64,000 nucleotides of DNA from assembly GCF_004296575.1 (NCBI RefSeq), contig NZ_SAYT01000001.1:62001-126000 (forward strand), in the 5' to 3' direction. A program made the position numbers and the translations under genes. The DNA comes from Dyella amyloliquefaciens. GTDB taxonomy: Bacteria; Pseudomonadota; Gammaproteobacteria; Xanthomonadales; Rhodanobacteraceae. The notes under the pieces are model-generated. The model saw only the letters and a list, made by a program, of their open reading frames with translations, had not been told where the DNA came from and searched no databases. This document shows, one piece after another, positions 45,076-51,706 of the stretch (position 1 is the stretch's first letter; every line of letters starts with the position of its first letter).

Positions 45076-45089
45076 TGACAACGTTATCA
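45076..45089. promoter_or_regulatory. NagR-type auxiliary operator
   Basis: TGACAACGTTATCA differs from the perfect 50463 site by one base. It has no TTGACA in either direction and lies 227 bp upstream of the nagP operator, suiting a looping partner. Confidence 0.7.
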
Positions 45090-45202
45090 TAAAACGTCGG
45101 CCAGGTGGCGAAATGGGGCGTCTCGGGGATAGTCATGGGCCGGCTGACCCGCCCAGCATGCGCGCCTTGGTCGCCGGAGGGAAGCCGCCGACGCGTGCCG
45201 GC

Positions 45203-45856
45203 TCAGTCCAGCGTACCTGCCCCGAGCCGGTGGTCCTCCCGATGGGTCGCCGCCACTTCGAGCGCCAAGGCCAGCCCGCGCACCACGTCTTCGGCCGCCA
45301 TGCTCGGCGTGTTGGGAAAGCGTGCCGCCTGGGCGGGCAGATACGGAATATGGATGAAGCCGGCGCGCGCGCCCGGGCGCCTCGCCGCCAGGTGCAGCAT
45401 CAAGTAGGCGACGTGGTTGCAGACATAAGTCCCCGCGGTATTGGAGATCTCGGCGGGCAGGTCGTGGGCTTGCAGGGCGCCGAGCATGGCCTTGATCGGC
45501 AGCGTGCTGAAATAGGCGGCGGGGCCATCGGCCACGACGGGCTCGTCGATGGGCTGGGCGCCTTCGTTGTCGGGCAGCCGCGCATCCTGGACGTTGATCG
45601 CCACCCGCTCGATCGACAGCCGGCTGCGTCCGCCGGCCTGTCCGACGCCGAGCAGGAGGCTGGGCTGGATCCCCTGCACCGCCTGTTCCAGCTCCCGTTG
45701 CGACGCTTCGAACACGGTTGGCAGCAGGCGCGCCACCACGCGATGCCCTGCGATCTCGCGGTCGTGCAGCTGGCGGACGGCCTCCCACGAGGGGTTGATC
45801 GTCTCGTCGCCAAACGGGGTGAAGCCGGTCAGCAGGATGCGGGGATGCTTGCTCAT
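45203..45856 (-). CDS. pcp: Pyroglutamyl-peptidase I
   Basis: Cytoplasmic cysteine peptidase that removes N-terminal pyroglutamate from peptides. The 217-aa length is standard and the triad is intact: Glu83 (SIERVAIN), Cys146 (GTYVCNHVAY) and His169 (FIHIPYLP). It is last of the six-gene pyroglutamate operon, 10 bp after the DUF979 gene. Its product, 5-oxoproline, is the substrate of PxpABC from the same operon. Confidence 0.96.
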   Translation of the reverse strand: MSKHPRILLTGFTPFGDETINPSWEAVRQLHDREIAGHRVVARLLPTVFEASQRELEQAVQGIQPSLLLGVGQAGGRSRLSIERVAINVQDARLPDNEGAQPIDEPVVADGPAAYFSTLPIKAMLGALQAHDLPAEISNTAGTYVCNHVAYLMLHLAARRPGARAGFIHIPYLPAQAARFPNTPSMAAEDVVRGLALALEVAATHREDHRLGAGTLD

Positions 45857-45866
45857 CGAAGGGTAC

Positions 45867-46835
45867 TCAACGGAACACCAGCAGCCACATCATGATGAAG
45901 GTGGCGATGAAGATGGCGATCGCGCTCCAGCACTGCGCGCGGATCACCCCGTACGGGCTGCGCAGCTCCAGCAGTGCAGCCGGCACCAGGTTGTAGTCGG
46001 CCGCCATCGGCGTCAGCAGGGTGCCGCAATAGCCGCACAGCATGCCCATGGCGCCGAGGATCGCCGGGTTTGCACCGTACTGGTGGATCAGCAGGGGCAG
46101 GCCGATGCCAGCCATCATCACCGGGAACGCGGCGAACGCGTTGCCCATGATCACGGTGAACAACACCATGCCCAGCGCGAACACCAGCAGGCAGGCGAAA
46201 GCGCTGCCTTCGGGCAGGATCGCATTGGCGAGTGCGGCGATGGCGGCGCCCACGCCACTCTGGGTGAACACCTCGCCGAGCGCGGCCAGCAGCAGCGGCA
46301 GCAGCGCGGCCCAGCCGATCGCATCGAGCAGGCGCCGGCCTTCCGACAGTCCCTGGTGCAGCGGCGCACGCGCCACGCGTGCGGCGGCGAGCAGGGCGAT
46401 GACGCAGGCGAGGGCGAGACCCGTCAAGGTCATCTGTGGTGTAGCGAACAATGCGTACCCGGCGATCGACAGATGGGCGCCGAACAGTGCGACCAGCAGC
46501 GTCACCAGTGGTATCAGCAGCGCCGGCACGAACAGCTTGTGGCCCAGGCGCAGCGCCGAGGCGAGCCGCTGTTCTGTGCTGGCAGTCTCGGCATGTGCAT
46601 GCCGCTTGAGTCGCGGTGCGAGCAGGGCGAGCGCGATCACCATCGCGCCGGCTGCCTGGGCTGGCAGCGGATGACCGGCCTTCTGCTGGGCAAGCACGTA
46701 GTCGCCACCCGCAAACAACAGGCCAAGCAACAACCAGAATGCCGCGCGGCTGCCGTGTCCGTCGCGCAGGTTGCGCCATGACACGTAGATGAGGAAAAGG
46801 GCGATCAGCCAGTAGGCGTATTCGATGCGCAGCAT
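45867..46835 (-). CDS. DUF979 family membrane protein, putative transporter subunit
   Basis: A 322-aa integral membrane protein with about nine hydrophobic helices. The start is MLRIEYAYWLIALFLIYVSW at 46835. Conserved-looking loops are VIMGNAFAAFPVMMAGIGLP and GMLCGYCGTLLTPMAADYN, reminiscent of ion-transporter re-entrant loops. DUF979 genes nearly always sit beside DUF969 and often beside pcp, so the pair is a likely carrier of 5-oxoproline or pyroglutamyl peptides. That role is inference. It is 2 bp after the DUF969 gene. Confidence 0.88.
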   Translation of the reverse strand: MLRIEYAYWLIALFLIYVSWRNLRDGHGSRAAFWLLLGLLFAGGDYVLAQQKAGHPLPAQAAGAMVIALALLAPRLKRHAHAETASTEQRLASALRLGHKLFVPALLIPLVTLLVALFGAHLSIAGYALFATPQMTLTGLALACVIALLAAARVARAPLHQGLSEGRRLLDAIGWAALLPLLLAALGEVFTQSGVGAAIAALANAILPEGSAFACLLVFALGMVLFTVIMGNAFAAFPVMMAGIGLPLLIHQYGANPAILGAMGMLCGYCGTLLTPMAADYNLVPAALLELRSPYGVIRAQCWSAIAIFIATFIMMWLLVFR

Positions 46836-46837
46836 GC

Positions 46838-47533
46838 TCAGCCGCCCTGTTCGCCGTGCAATTGCAATGCGCGTCGTTGCAGGCGGCGCTGGTAGAGCCA
46901 GATGCGCACCGACTGGATGATGAAGGCGACGATGGCGGTCGGCAGAGCCCACAGTGCGATCGACAGCGGCGTCAGGTCAATCCCGTGTTGCGTGTAGAAA
47001 CCCTGGATCAGCAGCACCGCGCCGAGGGCGATGAATACATCCTCGCCGAAGAAGCGGCCCACATTGTCCGTGGCAGCGGCGACGGCGCGCAGCTCGTCGC
47101 GATCATCGTCACTGAGCGTCGGCAGGATTTTTTCCGCGGCAGCTTCGCTCATGGGAGCCAGCAGCGGCCGCACGGTCTGCGCGTGTCCGGCCACGCCCAT
47201 CAGGCCCAGCATCGAGAGCACTTCGCGTACCAGCAGGTAGCCGATCAGCAATCGTGCCAGGGTCATGGTCCGCAGTCGCGCCATCCATTGCTGGGCGTGC
47301 TCACGCAATCCCGCACGTTCCAGCAGGCCAATCGCAGGCAACGTAAGCACGAACATCAGCAGCATGCGCGAGGAAACAAAGCTCTTGCCCAGCAGGGCGA
47401 GCAGGTCGGGCACATGCAGTCCGGCCAGCAGGCCGCTGGCCAGGGCCGCGCATACCACCACCGGCACCGCGTTGAAGCGCAGGGCGAAGCCGATCACGAT
47501 CACCGCTACGCCCAGCAACGGCCAGTAATTCAT
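46838..47533 (-). CDS. DUF969 family membrane protein, putative transporter subunit
   Basis: A 231-aa membrane protein with about six helices (LLGVAVIVIGFALRF, VVVCAALASGLLAGL, MLLMFVLTLPAIGLLERAG and others). The loop VREVLSMLGLMGVAGHAQTVRPLLAPM is conserved in DUF969. It is the partner of the following DUF979 gene, and together they look like the two halves of one transporter. The start overlaps the pxpA stop by 4 bp. Confidence 0.88.
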   Translation of the reverse strand: MNYWPLLGVAVIVIGFALRFNAVPVVVCAALASGLLAGLHVPDLLALLGKSFVSSRMLLMFVLTLPAIGLLERAGLREHAQQWMARLRTMTLARLLIGYLLVREVLSMLGLMGVAGHAQTVRPLLAPMSEAAAEKILPTLSDDDRDELRAVAAATDNVGRFFGEDVFIALGAVLLIQGFYTQHGIDLTPLSIALWALPTAIVAFIIQSVRIWLYQRRLQRRALQLHGEQGG

Positions 47534-48321
47534 GCGCGCTCATCCATGGCGTGAGGCGCGCGGATGGCAATGTCTGCGCCTTCCAGCGACGCCCGGAGCA
47601 GGCGGGCAAACGCTACGGCATGCGCGCCGTCGCCGTGCACGCACAAGGTGTCGGCCTGCAGCTCGACGATGTCGCCGTCGACCGCGCGCACGCGGCCCTC
47701 GCGCACCATCGCCATGGCCTGCGCGATGGCTTCATCGCTTTCGGTGATGACGGCGTCGGCTTCGCGACGTGGCTGCAGCGAGCTATCGGATCGATAGCGT
47801 CGATCGGCGAAGGCTTCCGCGGCCACGGGCAGGCCGGCTGCGCGACCGGCTGCCACGAGCTCGGAATGGGCCAGGCCGAACAGGCAGAGCGTGGGATCGA
47901 AATCGCGCACCGCCTGCGCAATCGCATCCGCCAGACGGCGGTCGCGCGCCGCCATGTTGTAGAGCGCGCCATGCGGCTTCACGTGGCGCAGGCGGGACCC
48001 GGCGGCGTGGGCGAAGCCGTGCAGCGCGCCGATCTGGTACAGCGTCATGGCGTGGGCTTCGGCAGGCGTGACCGCGATTTCGCGACGGCCGAAACCCTGC
48101 AGATCCGGCAGCGAGACATGGGCACCGATGGCGACGCCGTGTTCCACCGCGAGTGCGACCGTGCGGCGCATGATGTCCGGGTCCCCCGCGTGGAAGCCGC
48201 AGGCGATGTTCGCCGAGCTGACCACGGCCAGCAGGGCGGCATCGTCGCCCATGCGCCAGGCACCGAACGACTCGCCCAGGTCGCTGTTGATGTCGATGGT
48301 CTTGCGGATGGCGGCAGTCAT
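47530..48321 (-). CDS. pxpA: 5-oxoprolinase subunit A, LamB/YcsF family
   Basis: A 263-aa subunit of the ATP-dependent 5-oxoprolinase that opens pyroglutamate to glutamate. The family N-terminus is TIDINSDLGESFGAWRMGDD, followed by SSANIACGFHAGDPDIM near residue 43 and RLRHVKPHGALYNMAA near 118. The start is at 48321 (MTAAIRKT); the longer frame is a shadow of pxpC. It overlaps both neighbours by 4 bp. Confidence 0.95.
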   Translation of the reverse strand: MTAAIRKTIDINSDLGESFGAWRMGDDAALLAVVSSANIACGFHAGDPDIMRRTVALAVEHGVAIGAHVSLPDLQGFGRREIAVTPAEAHAMTLYQIGALHGFAHAAGSRLRHVKPHGALYNMAARDRRLADAIAQAVRDFDPTLCLFGLAHSELVAAGRAAGLPVAAEAFADRRYRSDSSLQPRREADAVITESDEAIAQAMAMVREGRVRAVDGDIVELQADTLCVHGDGAHAVAFARLLRASLEGADIAIRAPHAMDERA

Positions 48322-49301
48322 GCGGATTCCAGGCGTTGGGCGATGCGCAGTAGCAGTCGCTGCAACCGCTCCTGGCGTTGTGCCAGCCGTTGCAGCGACT
48401 CGTCCAGTGAGGTCTCGCGGAAGCATACGGCATCGCCCGGGCGGCGCTGCGCCAGGCGTGGCAGGTCGACTGCCGCGAGCTGGCCGATGCGCGGATAACC
48501 GCCGGTGACGGGTGCCTCGGCCTGCAGCACGATCGGCTGGCCCGAGGGAGGCAGCTGCATGGTGCCCGGCAGGGTGGCTTCGGAAATCAGCTCCAGCGGT
48601 TCGCGCAGGGCAAGGCGATGGCTATCGAGACGGCTGGCCGTGCGGTTGCTGTCCTTGCTGATGGTGAACGTGGCCTCAAACAGCTGGCGCTGGGATGCCG
48701 CATCGAGCTGGTCATAGTGGTGTCCGCGCAGCAGGGCGAGCGGCCTTGGCATGGCATCGAACCAGGGGCGCGGATCGATGCTCCAGCGCAGCGCCCGCGG
48801 CATGTCGATCGAACGCTGCGAAGGCCATGGCTCGTGTTCGCCGATGGTGAGCACGTCACCTTCCTGCAGCGCGCGACCACCGAATGCACCCATGCGCGCA
48901 TGCAGGTCGGTGCTGCGACTGCCCAGCACGACGGGCGATGTGAAACCACCGCGCACGGCGAGATAGCCGCGACAACCCTGGCGCATGCCGCCAAGTCGCA
49001 ACACGCTGCCGGCAGGCAGAAGACAGCAGGTCCAACCCGGCAATGCGTGCTGGTCGGCGTGCGCGTCCGTGCTGGCACCCGTCATTGCAATCACCGCCGG
49101 TTGGGCGAAGCGCAGCGTCGGACCCATCAGGGTGAATTCGAGTGCGGCTTCATCACCGCTATTGCCTACCAGTGCATTGGCCAGCCGCCAGGCGGGCCCA
49201 TCGATCGCGCCGGCACGTCCCACGCCGAGCGCCGCATATTCGCGGCGACCGCCATCCTGCACGCTGCTCAGCAGTCCGGGCTTGAGGACGGTGACGCTCA
49301 T
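48318..49301 (-). CDS. pxpC: 5-oxoprolinase subunit C (biotin-dependent carboxylase-like, AHS2)
   Basis: A 327-aa protein of the KipA/AHS2 cyclophilin-like family. It begins MSVTVLKPGLLSSVQDGGR, the family signature, with GVGRAGAIDGPAWRLANALVG near residue 26 and VTGGYPRIGQLAAVDLPRLAQ near 265. It works with PxpA and PxpB in 5-oxoproline hydrolysis. The start overlaps the pxpB stop by 4 bp. Confidence 0.95.
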   Translation of the reverse strand: MSVTVLKPGLLSSVQDGGRREYAALGVGRAGAIDGPAWRLANALVGNSGDEAALEFTLMGPTLRFAQPAVIAMTGASTDAHADQHALPGWTCCLLPAGSVLRLGGMRQGCRGYLAVRGGFTSPVVLGSRSTDLHARMGAFGGRALQEGDVLTIGEHEPWPSQRSIDMPRALRWSIDPRPWFDAMPRPLALLRGHHYDQLDAASQRQLFEATFTISKDSNRTASRLDSHRLALREPLELISEATLPGTMQLPPSGQPIVLQAEAPVTGGYPRIGQLAAVDLPRLAQRRPGDAVCFRETSLDESLQRLAQRQERLQRLLLRIAQRLESA

Positions 49302-49996
49302 CGTTGGCCCGTGATGGCGAGTTGCTCGTACTCGCGCTGCTCGATGGCGCGAAAGCGCACGCGATCGCCGGGTTGCAGCAGGGAAGGCGATGCATCCCGC
49401 AAGGCGAACAGGGAGAGTGGCGTGCGGCCGATCAACTGCCAGCCGCCCGGCAGCGTCTGCGGATAGATGCCGGTCTGGAGGCCGCCGATGGCCACGCTGC
49501 CCGCGGCGACGCTGAGTCGCGGATCGGCACGGCGCGGCATGGCGAGCATCGGATCGAGCCCCAGCAGATAGGGAAACCCGGGCGCAAAGCCGAGCATCGC
49601 GACGCGATAAGTGCCTGCGCCATGTCGTGCGATAGCTTCGTGCTCCGACATGCCGGCATGTCGGGCGACATCGGCAAGATCGGGCCCGAATTCACCGCCA
49701 TAGAGAACAGGGACGATAACCTCGCGCCCGATGTCGTTCGATTCGGAGGTGTCGTCGAGCAGCGTGCGCACGGCGTCGTGCAATTGCCGATGAGGAGAAC
49801 TGCCGCTCCATTGCGCCGGATCGAAGCGCAGCAACAGGCTCGCATACGCCGGTACGCATTCGATGTCGGGCCATCGCGCCTGCACTTGTCGCCGTGCCGC
49901 GTGCACGCGCGCATTGGTCGCCGGATCGATCGTTTCACCGAAGCGCAGCAGCAGTGCGTCTTCGGCCAATGCTTCCCAGGTGATGTCGCTGTTCAA
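49298..49996 (-). CDS. pxpB: 5-oxoprolinase subunit B (KipI/AHS1 family)
   Basis: A 232-aa protein if translation starts at the TTG at 49996 (AGGG eight bases upstream); the frame is open to an ATG at 50074 that has no ribosome site. ALAEDALLLRFGETID is the family start, YRVAMLGFAPGFPYLLGLD is near residue 140 and GSVAIGGLQTGIYPQTLPGGWQLIGRTP near 170. It is the first gene of the pyroglutamate operon. A TTGACA with a NagR-type operator lies about 200 bp upstream. Confidence 0.92.
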   Translation of the reverse strand: MNSDITWEALAEDALLLRFGETIDPATNARVHAARRQVQARWPDIECVPAYASLLLRFDPAQWSGSSPHRQLHDAVRTLLDDTSESNDIGREVIVPVLYGGEFGPDLADVARHAGMSEHEAIARHGAGTYRVAMLGFAPGFPYLLGLDPMLAMPRRADPRLSVAAGSVAIGGLQTGIYPQTLPGGWQLIGRTPLSLFALRDASPSLLQPGDRVRFRAIEQREYEQLAITGQR

Positions 49997-50186
49997 TGCA
50001 GCGCCCTGGCATCGGGAATCGAGTCGATGGCGGGGGCCGGTGATCGGGCGGACTTTCGCATGCGGAAGATGCATTCATCGGACATGTCGTCACTGTAGAA
50101 GCGCGCCCGCTATGCGGAAAGTCCGTGTGTGGCCGGGCGGGGTGTCGCGCCGACAGGCGCCGTGATGTCCACACGACATGAGGGTC

Positions 50187-50200
50187 TAGCAACGTTGTCA
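50187..50200. promoter_or_regulatory. NagR-type operator facing pxpB
   Basis: TAGCAACGTTGTCA contains CAACGTTG. A minus-strand TTGACA (50201-50196) overlaps it and points at pxpB; a -10 box is not clear. The overlap is the same as at nagP and the kinase. Confidence 0.7.
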
Positions 50201-50392
50201 ATTCGGGGGCGTCATATGCCCCGAGGAACCCGGCCGAATGGCCGTCCGTGACCTTCGGCACGGCTAGAAATGGCTCCTCCCGTCGTCGGGGAGTCCGCCG
50301 GCGATGGCGCGGCGCAGGACGCCCTGTTCAATGCTTGGGTTCAGCATATCCATATGATTTTAATAAATTAAAAGTTCTTGCTGGCGCCCTCT

Positions 50393-50410
50393 TATAACCC
50401 CGGGGTTATA
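50393..50410. promoter_or_regulatory. Perfect 18-bp palindrome, unknown operator
   Basis: TATAACCCCGGGGTTATA is fully symmetric and sits between the A/T-rich tract and the kinase promoter. It is unlike the NagR sites, so another regulator may bind here. Confidence 0.6.
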
Positions 50411-50462
50411 CGGCTTGCTGCGGGGCAGCAGCCCACTTTCTTGTCCGATTGCATCCGATTGT

Positions 50463-50476
50463 TGACAACGTTGTCA
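50463..50476. promoter_or_regulatory. NagR-type operator at the kinase promoter
   Basis: TGACAACGTTGTCA is a perfect palindrome and the best of the four sites. A plus-strand TTGACA (50462-50467) overlaps it and points at the kinase gene 88 bp downstream. Confidence 0.85.
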
Positions 50477-50550
50477 GTCGTTACCAGACTCCGGCCAAAA
50501 TCGGGTCGCGTTTCACAACAACGTGACGAAGGGATGACGAGGGGATCGCA

Positions 50551-51600
50551 GTGGGCGAAGGGGTTAGCCGCAGCACGGGCGGATTTTCGGCGGATGGCAT
50601 GTTTCTCGCGGCCGACGTCGGCGGTACGCACGCGCGCATTGGTCTGGTCAGCCAGGAGCCGGACGGCATTCGCCCGGTCACGGTGCTGCAGTACCACCGC
50701 TACGCGTGCGCGGACTGGCCGAGCCTCACTGCCGTACTCAAGGACTTCGTCAGCCAGCTTGATCGCAGCGTGCACGTGGATGCCTGCGCGGTGGCCAGCG
50801 CCGGCTATGTGCTGGGCGATGCCATCGTCAACGACAACCTTCCGTGGCCGGTGTCCATCCGCGACATCCGCGACAGCCTGGGTATCAACCAGCTGGCGGT
50901 CATCAACGACTTCGAGGCGGTGGCGTATGCCACGCAGTTCCTGAGCCAGGCCGACACCACGCCGGTGATCGACACCGAGGTGCCACACGTGGCCGGCCCG
51001 GTGCTGGTCATGGGGCCGGGCACCGGGCTGGGATCGGCCGTGCTGTTGCCGGGCAAGCCTCACGCCACCGTGTTGCCCACCGAAGCCGGTCAGATCGCAC
51101 TGGCGCCGGGCAATGAGCGCGAGATCGAGATCCTGCGTTACCTGTCGCGCGAACGCACCCACGTGTCGTTCGAGCATGCCCTGTCTGGTCCCGGCCTGAT
51201 CAACCTGTATCGCGCGCTGTGCGTGATGCGCGATCAGGCCCCCGTGCTTTCCCTGCCCAGCCAGGTGACGCAGGCGGCGCTCGCCCGCAGCGACGCGGCG
51301 GCGGTGGAGGCTCTGGATGTGTTCTGCGGTTTGCTGGGCAGTTTCGTGGGCGACCTCGCGTTGCTGTATGGCGCGCGCGGCGGCGTGTTCCTCGCCGGCG
51401 GCATCCTGCCGCAGATCCGCGACGTGCTGCTGACGAGCCGCTTCCGCGAACGCTTCTTCAACAAGGGCGTGATGCGCCCTTTCCTGCAGCAAGTTCCCGT
51501 ACGACTGATGGAACACGGCCAGCTCGGGGTCATCGGCGCGGCCGGCATGTATCTGGACGGCCAGAACGCAAGACCTGGGGAAACCGTAGTACCGCAGTAA
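50551..51600 (+). CDS. Glucokinase-family sugar kinase, probable GlcNAc kinase
   Basis: A 349-aa kinase of the Glk family, starting at a GTG (GAGGGG eight bases upstream). The ATP/phosphate motif FLAADVGGTHARIGLV is near residue 20, the catalytic Asp lies in VINDFEAVAYA near 118 and GPGTGLGSAVL is near 153; GARGGVFLAGGILPQ is near 275. Since NagP imports unphosphorylated sugar, a kinase is required; Xanthomonas uses Glk-family NagK enzymes for this. Context therefore favours GlcNAc over glucose. A perfect NagR operator precedes it. The receptor gene follows. Confidence 0.88.
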   Translation: MGEGVSRSTGGFSADGMFLAADVGGTHARIGLVSQEPDGIRPVTVLQYHRYACADWPSLTAVLKDFVSQLDRSVHVDACAVASAGYVLGDAIVNDNLPWPVSIRDIRDSLGINQLAVINDFEAVAYATQFLSQADTTPVIDTEVPHVAGPVLVMGPGTGLGSAVLLPGKPHATVLPTEAGQIALAPGNEREIEILRYLSRERTHVSFEHALSGPGLINLYRALCVMRDQAPVLSLPSQVTQAALARSDAAAVEALDVFCGLLGSFVGDLALLYGARGGVFLAGGILPQIRDVLLTSRFRERFFNKGVMRPFLQQVPVRLMEHGQLGVIGAAGMYLDGQNARPGETVVPQ

Positions 51601-51706
51601 CGCTTCAGCACTGTTGCATTGAACCGGGCGCAAGCCCAGACAGCCACGCCGCAGCCGGACGACCCACATACATCCGCTGCAGAAACGCCTTCGAGGGGAG
51701 GAAACC

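Larger units (their letters stand above)
44766..45202. other. Regulatory intergenic region before nagP
   Basis: A 437-bp stretch between nagP and the 3' end of pcp, with no gene. It has two NagR-type operators (44849, 45076), a TTGACA/GATAAA promoter pair for nagP on the minus strand (44863-44835) and an A/T-rich island at 44968-44999. Downstream of pcp no terminator is obvious. Confidence 0.7.
49997..50550. other. Divergent regulatory region between pxpB and the sugar kinase
   Basis: A 554-bp stretch without a gene. It holds two NagR-type operators (50187, 50463), a perfect 18-bp palindrome (50393), a strongly A/T-rich tract (50344-50376) and a pair of inverted GGACTTTC/GAAAGTCC segments (50048-50060 and 50112-50125) in the presumed pxpB leader. 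Confidence 0.75.
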
